A stretch of 64,000 nucleotides of DNA from Gemmata sp. (GTDB lineage Bacteria; Planctomycetota; Planctomycetia; Gemmatales; Gemmataceae). Location: positions 62,001 to 126,000 of the forward strand of contig JANWYJ010000015.1 of NCBI GenBank assembly GCA_025055115.1, given 5' to 3'. The translations under genes were made by a program, and so were the position numbers. Below the pieces are notes generated by a model. It was not told where the DNA came from. It saw only the letters and a program-made list of their open reading frames with translations, and did not search any database. This document shows positions 35,883 to 45,142 of the stretch, one piece after another (position 1 is the first letter of the stretch; the number at the start of each line of letters is the position of its first letter).

Positions 35883-37535
35883 ATGCGCCGCATTCTGCTT
35901 GGCGGGTTCGTACTGACCCTCTGCGCTGGCCCAACGCCGTTACTTGCCCAACCGCCAACCTCATCGCCCCCCCCGGCGCGGGCCGCGAAGTTGGGCAAGC
36001 CCGTGGCGGTGAGCGAAAATGCCCCGCCAACGGCCGCTGTGGTTCCCAGTGCGTGGCCCGCTGATCCCGATGTGACCCCAGCTGGGTTATTCCGCCACAC
36101 TCCGGCCCCCGCGCGACCAGCATTTGTTCCCCCGGCAACCCCTGTCCCCCTCGGCACCCCGGTCCCCGTACGGGTTCAGCCGCCGATGCAACCCCCCACG
36201 GCCCCTAGCCCCTCGCCCGGTTCCCCAGGTGCGAATCCGCCCAGTACCTCTCCGCCGGCGACGAATCCGCCCAAAGTCACCGAATCCCGAGACCCCAGCG
36301 GGCGCATCCCCGATGGCCATTATTATGTGCCTTATGTGCCCACCGTGTTGCCCGAGCCGCACGCCTGCCCCGAACCCTGCTTAGACGATCCCCTCTACGC
36401 GCCGCGGTTGCCCTTCTTCGACCGTCTGCCGGGTCTGGGTCGCAACTGGATTTCCGCAGAACTGCTGTTGTGGTGGAACCGCAGTATGCCGATCCCAGCG
36501 CTCATCACCACCAGTTCCCCGCAATTCAATGGCATTGTGGGGCGGGGTGATACGCAAGTGCTTCTCGGTGGCTCGTTCGGCGATACGTTCCATGCTGGCG
36601 GCCGTGTGGGCGGCGGCCATTGGTTTGGCATCAATGAATGCCGCGGATTCGATTGGCGATTGTTCTGGCTTTCGCCGTCCCAAGGAACCTACACCGCGGT
36701 TTCAATGCCCAACACCGTGTTGGCTCGCCCGTTCTTCAACGTCAATCCGACCATCCTGGTGCCGAATGTTGGCTTTGGCCCTTCAGCCGAGGTGATCGCG
36801 GGGCCGGGGGTGGCCGTGGGTCACGTCACGGTGTCGACGATGCACACGGCTTGGGGTGCGGACGTGAACTATCGCCGGTATCTGTGCGGTGATGCCTGCG
36901 CCCGGCTCGATGGCTTGGCCGGTTTCCGGTTCTTGGATGTACGCGAAGAATTACGAATCACGGAAACCTTCAACCGCATCCCTGGCTCCGATTTCTCGAT
37001 TGGCATTCCCGCGCTGGCTGGCACCATCACCGATCATTTCCGCACCACCAACCAATTCTACGGTGGGCAAATCGGTGTGGCCGGCACCCTGCAACGCGGG
37101 CGCTGGTCGCTTGATGGCCGAGTTACGGTGGCTTTTGGCACCGTATTCCAAACTGCAGAAATCAACGGCGGCCAAAACTTGATCTTCCCCGATGGCAGCA
37201 CACAAACCGTGCCGGGGGGATTACTCGCCGTACCCGGGGCGAATATCGGCCGCTGGACACAATCTCGCTTCGCCGTGTTGCCCGAATTGACCGTCAACCT
37301 GGGCTACGATGTCACCTCGCGATTGAAAGTATTCCTCGGTTATAACTTGATCGGTCTAAGTAGCGTGATCCGCGCGGGCGATGTCATCAACCCGAACATT
37401 GATGCGGCCCGGGTACCCAACCTGTTGCCACCAGGAACAGCTATGGCCATGTTCCCGGCCCAACCGGCCCCCACTCTCAACACCAGTGGCTACTTCCTTC
37501 AGGGTATCAATTTTGGCTTGGTCTACCGGTGGTGA
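35883..37535 (+). CDS. BBP7-family outer-membrane beta-barrel protein (copy 2)
   Basis: 550 residues. The ATG at 35883 has AGGAGG 10 bp upstream and opens a signal peptide (MRRILLGGFVLTLCAGPTPLLA). About 130 residues of Pro-rich linker precede the barrel (ISAELLLWWNRSMPIPALITT; GGRVGGGHWFGINECRGFDWRLFW; ARLDGLAGFRFLDVREELRI; GQIGVAGTLQRGRWSLDGRVTVAFG; GYFLQGINFGLVYRW). It ends in an aromatic residue, as barrel proteins do. It is a paralogue of the protein at 4463, longer mainly in the linker. A strong hairpin follows the stop codon. Confidence 0.87.
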   Translation: MRRILLGGFVLTLCAGPTPLLAQPPTSSPPPARAAKLGKPVAVSENAPPTAAVVPSAWPADPDVTPAGLFRHTPAPARPAFVPPATPVPLGTPVPVRVQPPMQPPTAPSPSPGSPGANPPSTSPPATNPPKVTESRDPSGRIPDGHYYVPYVPTVLPEPHACPEPCLDDPLYAPRLPFFDRLPGLGRNWISAELLLWWNRSMPIPALITTSSPQFNGIVGRGDTQVLLGGSFGDTFHAGGRVGGGHWFGINECRGFDWRLFWLSPSQGTYTAVSMPNTVLARPFFNVNPTILVPNVGFGPSAEVIAGPGVAVGHVTVSTMHTAWGADVNYRRYLCGDACARLDGLAGFRFLDVREELRITETFNRIPGSDFSIGIPALAGTITDHFRTTNQFYGGQIGVAGTLQRGRWSLDGRVTVAFGTVFQTAEINGGQNLIFPDGSTQTVPGGLLAVPGANIGRWTQSRFAVLPELTVNLGYDVTSRLKVFLGYNLIGLSSVIRAGDVINPNIDAARVPNLLPPGTAMAMFPAQPAPTLNTSGYFLQGINFGLVYRW

Positions 37536-37547
37536 AATAATGTATAC

Positions 37548-37592
37548 AGCACACCGGCAGAATCGCCCCCGCTGGTGTGCTGCCGGTGTGCT
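37548..37592. terminator. 13-bp inverted repeat after the BBP7 gene
   Basis: AGCACACCGGCAG (37548-37560) pairs perfectly with CTGCCGGTGTGCT (37580-37592), with a 19-base loop, starting 12 bp after the stop. No T-run follows, so termination is likely but not certain. Confidence 0.55.
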
Positions 37593-37640
37593 AGTCACCA
37601 TAGAGCGGATAAACTCAGCGGCGGACGTCGAAACATCCCG

Positions 37641-37748
37641 TTGCTAGTGTGCTGAGTCACTTCGGATCGCGATATTTTGGGCCTGGTAGCAAAGCCGGGC
37701 GTTACTGGTGAGTTGCTAGTGTTTTCAGTCACTTTTCATCGCGACATT
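37641..37748. repeat. Gene-tail repeat pair, 72 bp apart
   Basis: TTGCTAGTGT...ATCGCGAYATT at 37713-37748 covers the stop codon and last codons of the CehA-like gene (minus strand); a copy at 37641-37676 matches 29 of 36 positions. Confidence 0.8.
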
Positions 37749-40122
37749 CGGAAGCGATCTGTTGGTAAATTTCCAAGGCTTTTTGGAAGGCTTTCTCGGC
37801 TTCACCACGTTCCTCGGGCTTGATGTCTTTGGCCCGTACCCGCCAGAGTTGTTCGATAACGCCAATACACCATTGCGCGCTGGCTTTGCTGGCCCGGATG
37901 GGCTGGCCGGCCACCAGGACATTCACCGGGTTGGTGTGCATCTGCGGGAAGTGTCGAAGGGCCACCCACGAGCTGGTGTCGAGAGTGATGGTCCAATCGA
38001 GTTCGTGTTCCTGGTCATCGGCGGGAATTTTTTGCGATTGAATAACTTTTCCATTGACAATCAATTCGACATTGCGCATATCCCCTTTAGGGGCTTCAGC
38101 GCCGGGGGCAGTTCCCAGTGCCACCTCTTTGGCGAATGCGACTTTGGCTTTCACCCGGACTGAGCCGGGGGCCTTGAGTTTCACCTCACCATACCCAGGA
38201 GCCACGCCGTTGACGGTAAATTCGAGGGCGTGGGCGTAGCCATCAGAAATGTACGAGCGCCCCTGGGCGATCCCGCGGCACCACGCGGCGTAGTCGATGG
38301 CATCGGTCGCTTTGCCGAGATGGACATACACGCGCCCCATGCCCACACGACTGCCAGCGATGCACGGGAAATCCGTTTCGCCACTGGCTTTCAGCGGAAA
38401 ACCACAGTTGAGGATGTGATACCAGCAGTTCCACTCAGGAACCCGGGCGGTATCCATCGCGCTAATAAAATCGCAAACTTGCAATGCTGTGGTGACGCAA
38501 ATTTCTTGCGCACCGATCCCGTTCATTTCGGGAATATTGAGATTGGGAAGAACTGAAACCGTTCGCTCGGTGCTTTGGAGCAGCTCCTCGAAGCTGAGGC
38601 GGCCATCCTTGTTGGTATCTCCGCGGGCGAAGGGTTCTGGGAGGGGCAATCGTCCGCTTTGGGCTTCCGCGGGCGTGATGTGGCCGTCGTTGTTGGTATC
38701 TAGGGCGCGGAACAGCCGGGTCGTGGCTGCCTGAGGGTTCACGCCCAAGCCGTTAGCGGAGTGCGCATAGCCGGTGACTGCGCCTTGCTCTTTGGCCCAC
38801 TTCATCAAGGGTGTGGTGTAACTGGGCCAGCCTTTGTATTTCGTTCCCCCCGAACCCGGGAAGGTTTGGTCGCGAAGATTCAGCAAGCAAACATGCCCCA
38901 GTGCTTGTGACCCAAAACCGCTGACCTCAACGTCGTACTTCAGTATCGTAAACGGCTCACTGCGTTGCCAGGGTTTAGCATCGAAGAATTGCCGCTGATA
39001 CTCATAGCACGGCCCCCATGTCAGGCAGCAGCCCACGTTCAACCCTTCTCCTTTGACATGGAGGAACATATCCTCGGGCAATACGCCTTCGGTGGGGTTG
39101 GTGTAATGGGCGCAGCCGGCGGCGTGGATATGGTGGTCGCCACTGAAAAAGCCATAGGCCATCGGGTTGACCCAACGTTCGAGCCGAACGGCCAGTTCTG
39201 GAGCCGGCCCCTTGGCGGGAACCGTGAAGCGCATCCGCTGGAGTCGGTATTCCGGCCCACGACCATATTCAACGGTGAACGTGCCGGGGGGCAGGAGAAT
39301 GGTTCCACCATCGGGGCGGTAGATTTGCTTTTGGAAAAAGAAATCGGGGGCCAGCCGTTTCGCTTGCGGGGGGTACACATGGCCTGCGGCATCAGTGATC
39401 GTGAAGCGGGCTGCGGTTGGTCGACCGTCGAAGTCGGTGATGCGAACCTTCACGGGAACTGCTGGCCGCACCTCAAACAGTACCGGAGTTTCTCCGCGAA
39501 AACCCAGGTCCTGATTGCCTTGGCCAATGTCAAAGCCAATGGTCGCTTCGCGTTGGCCGCTTTCCGAGGAATAGAGCAGAGCGATGGCGTATTCCACTTT
39601 CAAGCCGCTGAGGGTGTCGGTCATGGGAGGTTGGGTGTACATTTCCACACCCAGGAAACGCTCGACGATTTTCGGATCGTCGCGGGGGTCTTTGGCTTGT
39701 CGCCCTGCCCCACTGTACACCGGCCCCGCCTGGTCGCTGAGAATTTTGAGCTGTTTTTTCACCGTGCTGTCGTTGATGACCTTGACAACAACGGGTGTCC
39801 AACCGGCTTGTTGCAAGACGGTCGAACCTGGCCCTTTGGCGACTTTGACCCGTGCTTCGGGGTTGAGAGTGACAACAAACAGGACACGTTGGTCGAGCAG
39901 TTCTTGGATCCGCCGGGCGTCTTTGTCGGCGATGGCTTTCTGGAGAGGCTTGGTCGTTTCCGCGGGCAGGGGCGCTCCGAGAAAATCGAGGGCCTTCAGG
40001 AGCCGTTGTACATTCGCGGCCAACGGTTGACCCTCAACATCGTCCAGACGGGGAATGTCAGCCCCCTGAGCTGGTGCGGTCAGTGTGATGAAAGCAGCAA
40101 CGGTGAGAAGACGGCGGGTCAT
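37729..40122 (-). CDS. Exported CehA/McbA-type metallohydrolase with EF-hands
   Basis: 797 residues from the ATG at 40122 (AAGGAG 9 bp upstream); the frame extends to 40413 without a signal. Signal peptide MTRRLLTVAAFITLTAPAQG. A beta-rich N-terminal half (residues 100-320) leads to a PHP-type part: FFSGDHHIHAAGCAHY (metal His/Asp), GEGLNVGCCLTWGP, YAHSANGLG. Two EF-hand loops are inserted: DTNNDGHITPAE and DTNKDGRLSFEE (about 505-545), both with intact Asp/Glu ligands, like planctomycete dockerin-type calcium loops. The C-terminal part continues the metallohydrolase (DFPCIAGSRVGMGRVYVHLG) and ends in a beta-sandwich. Substrate unknown. Confidence 0.82.
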   Translation of the reverse strand: MTRRLLTVAAFITLTAPAQGADIPRLDDVEGQPLAANVQRLLKALDFLGAPLPAETTKPLQKAIADKDARRIQELLDQRVLFVVTLNPEARVKVAKGPGSTVLQQAGWTPVVVKVINDSTVKKQLKILSDQAGPVYSGAGRQAKDPRDDPKIVERFLGVEMYTQPPMTDTLSGLKVEYAIALLYSSESGQREATIGFDIGQGNQDLGFRGETPVLFEVRPAVPVKVRITDFDGRPTAARFTITDAAGHVYPPQAKRLAPDFFFQKQIYRPDGGTILLPPGTFTVEYGRGPEYRLQRMRFTVPAKGPAPELAVRLERWVNPMAYGFFSGDHHIHAAGCAHYTNPTEGVLPEDMFLHVKGEGLNVGCCLTWGPCYEYQRQFFDAKPWQRSEPFTILKYDVEVSGFGSQALGHVCLLNLRDQTFPGSGGTKYKGWPSYTTPLMKWAKEQGAVTGYAHSANGLGVNPQAATTRLFRALDTNNDGHITPAEAQSGRLPLPEPFARGDTNKDGRLSFEELLQSTERTVSVLPNLNIPEMNGIGAQEICVTTALQVCDFISAMDTARVPEWNCWYHILNCGFPLKASGETDFPCIAGSRVGMGRVYVHLGKATDAIDYAAWCRGIAQGRSYISDGYAHALEFTVNGVAPGYGEVKLKAPGSVRVKAKVAFAKEVALGTAPGAEAPKGDMRNVELIVNGKVIQSQKIPADDQEHELDWTITLDTSSWVALRHFPQMHTNPVNVLVAGQPIRASKASAQWCIGVIEQLWRVRAKDIKPEERGEAEKAFQKALEIYQQIASECRDEK

Positions 40123-40252
40123 GACGATCGACTCCTTCGGAGTAATGGAAGTCTGCCGTCGTTTTACCCGCCCCAGAGCGACAACGCACGAAGATTTTGG
40201 CCCCGGTCCGATGCGGTCGCGTGAAGACACGCCGATGGCAACGCGCCGATAA

Positions 40253-40284
40253 CGTGCCTCCGCATATGGCGTGCCTCCGCATAT
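40253..40284. repeat. CGTGCCTCCGCATAT twice, adjoining a stop codon
   Basis: Copies at 40253-40267 and 40270-40284; the second ends on the first base of the HDOD gene's stop codon (40284-40286, minus strand). Confidence 0.85.
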
Positions 40285-41210
40285 TAGGTATACGCTCGGA
40301 GCATGGCACGTGTGTTTTTGAAGGCCCGTACCACCATCACGGGGAGGGATTGTTGAAAACCGGCCTGTTGCTGTAGCGTCCATCCCCGCGCAAGAATCGC
40401 AAACACCGGGCACGTAGACAGATCGTACGGATTCACCGTGTGTTCGCGTTGGGCCACGTTGACTAGCCGGTTACTGAAGGCCACCAACGCCACCAATTGC
40501 GTTTGCTGAACTTCCGCAGCCGGGTCGTGATGTTTCAGAATCACCCGTTCCAAGGGTTCCGGCAGTTGATTATGGAGGGCAAAATGATCCCCAACCGTGC
40601 AATGATCCACCCCGAAGATGTCGCGCTCAACACGGATACCGACTTCGCCTTGCAAGTCTTCGATGGGCAACAGTTGCTCGTGGTGTGGGCATTTCACGGC
40701 CATAATCACGCGGCCGATGTCGTGCAACAACCCGGCCGTGAATTCCACACCGCTGAAACCCAAACCGGCAACACGGTTGATCTCACTGGCCAGATTGGCA
40801 ACGAACAACGAGTGCCGCTGGATGGCATCGCACCGGTGTTGGATCGGCGCTGGCGTGTGGGCATACATCCCGCGCAAACCGATAGCACAGAGAATCTTGC
40901 TGCATTCGTGCAAACCCACCCGCAAAATCGCCTGCTGCAGGTTATCAATCACCCGCCGGACTCCGTAGGTCCAATGGTTGGCCCGGCGCAAAATGGCCGC
41001 GGCAACCACGACATCGCGGCGAATCAGCCCGGCCACCTCATTCAGGGAAACATCTGGGTTGTTCACCAAGGCCAGCGCTCGCAACGTGGTTTCCGACAAC
41101 GCTGGATATGTCTCGACGCGGTCCAAGTCCGTCAACACGACCTGACGGATAGCCACCAAGCGTGTCGCCGTCGGCTGGAGCGACTTGCGAATCAGTAACG
41201 AAGGGGCCAT
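40284..41210 (-). CDS. HDOD-domain protein
   Basis: 308 residues from the ATG at 41210; a GTG at 41234 is possible. The HDOD pattern is clear: LPALSETTLRALALVNNPDVSL, VAAAILRRANHWTYG, DNLQQAILRVGLHECSKILCAIGL, SLFVANLASEINR, FTAGLLHDIGRVIM (HD pair), LERVILKHHDP. HDOD proteins are regulatory relatives of HD-GYP phosphodiesterases, usually without catalytic activity, found in signalling proteins. There is no partner domain here. It is divergent from the coiled-coil gene. Confidence 0.88.
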   Translation of the reverse strand: MAPSLLIRKSLQPTATRLVAIRQVVLTDLDRVETYPALSETTLRALALVNNPDVSLNEVAGLIRRDVVVAAAILRRANHWTYGVRRVIDNLQQAILRVGLHECSKILCAIGLRGMYAHTPAPIQHRCDAIQRHSLFVANLASEINRVAGLGFSGVEFTAGLLHDIGRVIMAVKCPHHEQLLPIEDLQGEVGIRVERDIFGVDHCTVGDHFALHNQLPEPLERVILKHHDPAAEVQQTQLVALVAFSNRLVNVAQREHTVNPYDLSTCPVFAILARGWTLQQQAGFQQSLPVMVVRAFKNTRAMLRAYT

Positions 41211-41530
41211 GAAATCAATGTCGCACCTTCCCACCCGTCTCGGAATACCAAAACCCTAGAACAGATGTTGATGTGAGGCAACATTCTCGACCGGGTGATC
41301 TTGGAGAATTTCAAGAACTCGATTCTCATCAGAAATCGTGATCTTTCGCCTCTCGGCGACTGTTGGGAAAAATAGCGAAGTTTGGTAACGGACGAAAGGT
41401 CAACAAGCAACGAAATCTCATCGATCGGCGCATGCCGCATCATCCCCTGTGACCGCCCCATGAGCTTCAGATTGTGTCCGTGCCGGGTCGATAAAGATTG
41501 CGGGTTATTCCGGTGGTGGAGACAGGCACG
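41211..41530. other. Divergent intergenic region
   Basis: 320 bp between the HDOD and coiled-coil genes. A 6-bp dyad, GAGAAT-N12-ATTCTC (41304-41327), is the only symmetric element I could see. No gene is supported. Confidence 0.4.
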
Positions 41531-42751
41531 ATGACGCGAAGCCTCGACCAACGCGGACAGGAACTGGCCACACGCGAACGGGCACTCCACGACGCCCAAC
41601 AGCGTTTGGAAGCACGTATCGCCCAGTTCCACGCGGTGCAATCGGAGTTTCATCGCTCCAGTATCGCATTGCGCGATCGGCTGCGCACAGCCTGGGCTGA
41701 GGTCGAAGCGCGGCAGAAACGCCTGGCCGACGAATGGCATGCCACGAACCGCTACCACGCGGCCCAGGCCGCGGCCCTGAAAGCTCAAGCCGACGAACTG
41801 GCCGCTCGCCAGAAGGCCGATCACCAACGACGTGTCGCCCTCGAGCGCGAACTGCAAGCGCTGCGCCAGGAAGCCTCGGCGCTCGAAGCTCGCATTGTCC
41901 ATGCCCGGCAGGTAGTTGAAGAACTCGAACAGCGGCGGGCCGAATTACTCGCCGAAGTTGTATTGCCACCGGCTCTTGAGGAGCCGCCAGAGCAGATTCC
42001 TCTCCAGCGGGCTGCCGATCGCGATCTGGAAAAATGGTCGCGCGACCTGGACCGCCGCGAAGAACAACTCCAACGCGAGCGGGCAGCGCTGCAGGCCTTC
42101 GCGGCCGAGGTCCGCCGGGACAAAGAAGAACTCGCCGACCGGCGGCGGGTGCTGGCCGAACAGTACGAACAAATCGCACACGCCCGCCGCCAATGGCAGG
42201 AGGCCGAACGCAGCACCGTGGCCGAACTAGAACAATTGGCACGCTCCCTACGGCAACGCGAAGCCGAACTCGACGCCCGCGAACAACGTCTCGTACAAGC
42301 GGATGCCCGCCGCCGACACGATGCCTTCGAATTGTGGCAATGGCGACTCCGGCTCGAAGCGTGGCAGGCCCAAATTGTGGCCTCCGAAATGCGCTGGCAC
42401 AACGAACGGCAACAGATCGAAGCCGATCTGGCCCGCCGAGAATGCGAACTGGCCCAACACTACGCTCGCGACGCTCAAGAAGGTTCCACCACGACCGACG
42501 ACGCCATTCCCTTGGCATTCCCGGTGCCCGAAGGAATGCCGACCACGCTTCCCTCCGAAGTGACGGTTCTACGAGAGGAACTGGAACGCCTGGCGGCTGT
42601 CTTGTTGGAGGCGGAACTACCTGAACCCCCCGATCCACCCGAGGATCAACTCCCCTTCGGCAGTGAAGAACACACCGCACCGCGTGTGGCCCACGATGAA
42701 CCCGACGAAGACGTAGTCACACTTTTCGACTCCCCCTCGAAGGCGGCCTGA
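41531..42751 (+). CDS. Long coiled-coil protein
   Basis: 406 residues from the ATG at 41531 (GGAG upstream); a TTG at 41498 is less likely. Residues 1-320 are almost uninterrupted charged helices rich in Glu/Arg/Gln/Ala with heptad pattern (for example RRDKEELADRRRVLAEQYEQ), broken by a Pro-rich hinge around 155-170 (VVLPPALEEPPEQIPL). The end is acidic and Pro-rich. There is no signal peptide or membrane segment, so a cytoplasmic filament or scaffold is possible; the family is not recognised. Long minus-strand open frames over the same DNA arise from GC-rich codon use and are artefacts. A copy of its tail lies 72 bp downstream, overlapping the desaturase's end. Confidence 0.78.
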   Translation: MTRSLDQRGQELATRERALHDAQQRLEARIAQFHAVQSEFHRSSIALRDRLRTAWAEVEARQKRLADEWHATNRYHAAQAAALKAQADELAARQKADHQRRVALERELQALRQEASALEARIVHARQVVEELEQRRAELLAEVVLPPALEEPPEQIPLQRAADRDLEKWSRDLDRREEQLQRERAALQAFAAEVRRDKEELADRRRVLAEQYEQIAHARRQWQEAERSTVAELEQLARSLRQREAELDAREQRLVQADARRRHDAFELWQWRLRLEAWQAQIVASEMRWHNERQQIEADLARRECELAQHYARDAQEGSTTTDDAIPLAFPVPEGMPTTLPSEVTVLREELERLAAVLLEAELPEPPDPPEDQLPFGSEEHTAPRVAHDEPDEDVVTLFDSPSKAA

Positions 42752-42842
42752 CGGAAATGCAGCCGTCGCACCCAAAACAAGGAGTCGGGCTGAACGGCCT
42801 CGAGCACCTCGGAGGCGGCCTGACAGAGATTCAGCGGTCGCA
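42742..42842. repeat. Gene-tail repeat pair linking two convergent genes, 72 bp apart
   Basis: GGCGGCCTGAC... at 42742-42770 includes the stop of the coiled-coil gene; the copy at 42814-42842 (25 of 29 equal) includes the stop of the convergent desaturase (42831-42833). Confidence 0.85.
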
Positions 42843-43970
42843 CTCTCGCGCAGCAACATTCGGTTGCGGCGGAGAGGGCGGGGCTTCTCCGCGCCTTTGG
42901 AGTTCCTGCGGTGTGGGTAAACGCACACGCCACGCCAGGCCGCACCACTGCATCAGGCGAATCACACCATAACTGAAATCCAGTTGCCACCACCGTAGCC
43001 CATGCCGGGCCGACGACGGAAACGCATGGTGGTTATTGTGCCATCCTTCGCCCAACGCGAGCACACCAATGACCGCGTTATTGCGGCTTTCATCCCCACT
43101 GGCATAAGGCTTGCGCCCCCACAGATGGCACACGGAATTCACACACCATGTGACATGATGACCGAGCAGAATCCGCACCAAGCCCCCCCAGATAAACCCG
43201 GTAATCGCTCCCTGCCACCCCAGAAACGCCCAACCCAGCCCCGCCGGGATCACCAACCCCAACACCGCCCACAGGGGGAATAGATCATTCACCAGCCGCA
43301 GCATGGGGCGGCGGCGCAGGTCGCCCGCGTAGCGATCGAGGTCGTCGGGCATCGGAGCAAATGCCCACCCAATGTGAGCGCGCCAAAAACCCCGCAGCAG
43401 GCCGCGGATCCCCGCCTCATGCGGGTGGGGCGAGTGTGGATCGCCAACCGCATCACTGTGGCGATGATGCAATCGGTGCCGACCGACCCAGTCCAACAGC
43501 GGACCTTGAAACGTCATTGAACCCAGAACACCCAAGAGGAATTCCACCGGCCGACTGGTTTGAAACGAACGGTGGGTGAACAAACGATGAAAACCCACCG
43601 TAATCCCTGTCATCGTCAGCAGATACATCCCCAGGCACAAGCCGACATGAACCCACGAAAACCCCCACAGCACCGATAAAACCACCCCCATCACCAAGCC
43701 GGCCAAGGGCAACGTCACACCCAGAAAGGTACCCCACCACGCGAAAAAACGCCGGGGGAAACTGTAACGCGGCGGTGCCGGTGGGAGTTTCGCTACAGTG
43801 GATGCAGGCAACGGTGAAACAACCAGCCGCGGCCAAGGCGTTGTGGATGGTGAAGACAACGGCGTTCCTATCTGTGCGAGCGTCGGCAAGGGGGGAAGGT
43901 CCTCAACCCGACTCGATGACAACAACAATCCTTGCGAGCGAAGCGACGATCCCCACCACTGCGCCCACAT
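42831..43970 (-). CDS. Acyl-CoA/acyl-lipid desaturase
   Basis: 379 residues if started at the ATG at 43970; an upstream ATG at 44087 lacks a ribosome site, and the dyad at 43995 would then be coding, so the start is uncertain. The membrane di-iron desaturase has the three His boxes: HRLFTH, HRLHHRH and GEGWHNNHH, between hydrophobic pairs (GLVMGVVLSVLWGFSW; LGMYLLTMTGITVGF; AVLGLVIPAGLGWAFLG). This is the delta-9 (stearoyl-CoA-like) group, which introduces a double bond to keep membranes fluid. The first 60 residues are Pro/Ser-rich and probably disordered. Confidence 0.9.
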   Translation of the reverse strand: MWAQWWGSSLRSQGLLLSSSRVEDLPPLPTLAQIGTPLSSPSTTPWPRLVVSPLPASTVAKLPPAPPRYSFPRRFFAWWGTFLGVTLPLAGLVMGVVLSVLWGFSWVHVGLCLGMYLLTMTGITVGFHRLFTHRSFQTSRPVEFLLGVLGSMTFQGPLLDWVGRHRLHHRHSDAVGDPHSPHPHEAGIRGLLRGFWRAHIGWAFAPMPDDLDRYAGDLRRRPMLRLVNDLFPLWAVLGLVIPAGLGWAFLGWQGAITGFIWGGLVRILLGHHVTWCVNSVCHLWGRKPYASGDESRNNAVIGVLALGEGWHNNHHAFPSSARHGLRWWQLDFSYGVIRLMQWCGLAWRVRLPTPQELQRRGEAPPSPPQPNVAARECDR

Positions 43971-43994
43971 TCCGTAGCACCGTATATGTTCATG

Positions 43995-44017
43995 GTGGCT
44001 ACACGTTGTGTGGCCAC
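43995..44017. promoter_or_regulatory. Dyad upstream of the desaturase
   Basis: GTGGCTACAC, three bases, GTGTGGCCAC: 10-bp arms with one mismatch (G-T). It ends 25 bp before the proposed start and could be an operator controlling desaturase expression; part of the RNA would also form a tight hairpin. Confidence 0.45.
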
Positions 44018-44102
44018 ACCGAAGAGACTTATGGGGTTCACGGCCTCCTGACCACAAGGCCAGAGGCGTTAACGCTCCGCATGCCAAAGCCGATAGCTAG
44101 CA

Positions 44103-44297
44103 TCACACCAGCGGTGGCCACTGGGCATCCGAACCTTCGCGTTCAATCGCCTTCACCTGCTCTTCCGTGATGGAAAACTGTTGCGCGATCTGGCGTCGCG
44201 ACGCGGCGACAGCCATTCCACCATCCTGCGCCTCAACGAGCGTCTTAAAGATCAACTGACGCTGTTCGAGGGGAATCTCGTCGATCGATTTTGGCAC
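44103..44297 (-). CDS. Small hypothetical protein, 64 residues, HTH-like
   Basis: A GTG at 44297 follows GAGG with 8-bp spacing. The protein (MPKSIDEIPLEQRQLIFKTL...) looks like a helix-turn-helix: SRRQIAQQFSITEEQVKAIEREG near its C-terminus resembles the two-helix DNA-binding unit. It has no cofactor or membrane signal. It may be a small regulator of the desaturase gene, which lies downstream on the same strand about 130 bp away. Its short length keeps confidence moderate; the ribosome site and the regular helix pattern favour a real gene. Confidence 0.62.
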   Translation of the reverse strand: MPKSIDEIPLEQRQLIFKTLVEAQDGGMAVAASRRQIAQQFSITEEQVKAIEREGSDAQWPPLV

Positions 44298-44478
44298 GGG
44301 ACATCCTCGAAGGATTGAAAAAGGTCATTCTCCCCATCCTACGACCCAACCAGCCGCTGGGGGCAAATTCCGACAATTTCTGGGAAATTTCTCACGCCCC
44401 CCACAGACCGACCCACGCGGATTCCCCACCTTCCCCAACACACGGAACCGCAACACTCAACCAGCCAGGCCCCACCCT

Positions 44479-45123
44479 TCACGCGACGGTGACAACCCGG
44501 CGGCCTTGAATCACCACGCGGCCGTACCCTACCAATTGGATGGCCTCGGGGTAAGCGTCGCATTCGGCGGCAAACACCCGGGCGGCGAGCGTCTCGGGGG
44601 TGTCGTCGTCAGCCACCGGTACGCATTTCTGCACGATGATGGGGCCGGTATCGTAGGTGTTGTCGGCAAAATGCACGGTACAACCGCTGATTTTAACCCC
44701 AGACTTCAAGACCGCTTCGTGGACGCGGCGACCGTACATCCCCGGGCCACCAAAAGCCGGTAACAACGCTGGATGAATGTTGAGAACGCGATAGCGAAAA
44801 TCGTCCGGAATCGGCAACAAGTGCAGCCAACCTGCCATACACACCAACTGCGGGTCGAAGTGGCGAATGGCGTTCCAAACCTGGTCCGACCATTCTGCCA
44901 CCGCGGGGGTCGCGGCAGCGCGACGGGCCACGGCTGGCCGTTCGATCACTGCCACCGGAATGGCGGCGTTCTGAGCGCGGGTAATACCAAACGCTTCCGC
45001 CCGACTGGAGATCACCCCGACAATCTGCGCGGGAAGTGCTCCCTGACCAATGCGGTCGATCAAATTCTGCAACGTGGTTCCGTGACCACTGATGAGGACG
45101 ACCAAGCGGAGGGGAGTTGGCAT
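44479..45123 (-). CDS. purN: Phosphoribosylglycinamide formyltransferase
   Basis: 214 residues from the ATG at 45123; the frame runs to 45174 through a 12-bp repeat and would add 17 residues of low complexity (MVATVVATVVAIVPLAA). It transfers formyl from 10-formyl-THF to GAR in purine synthesis. Seen: LVVLISGHGTTLQNLID, MAGWLHLLPIPDDF, NIHPALLPAFGGPGMYGRRV (catalytic Asn/His), GCTVHFADNTYDTGPIIVQ (Asp). Length is normal. It is monocistronic here, divergent from the large 1,310-residue gene. Confidence 0.93.
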   Translation of the reverse strand: MPTPLRLVVLISGHGTTLQNLIDRIGQGALPAQIVGVISSRAEAFGITRAQNAAIPVAVIERPAVARRAAATPAVAEWSDQVWNAIRHFDPQLVCMAGWLHLLPIPDDFRYRVLNIHPALLPAFGGPGMYGRRVHEAVLKSGVKISGCTVHFADNTYDTGPIIVQKCVPVADDDTPETLAARVFAAECDAYPEAIQLVGYGRVVIQGRRVVTVA

Positions 45124-45142
45124 AGCAGCTAGCGGGACTATG

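Noticed and set aside
38965-40224. Plus-strand frame of about 420 codons
   Set aside because: It is antisense to the CehA-type gene; no domain or ribosome site was found.
41505-42680. Long minus-strand frame of about 390 codons
   Set aside because: It lies wholly opposite the coiled-coil gene; its product is Arg/Pro-rich without any motif, as expected from GC-rich codon bias.
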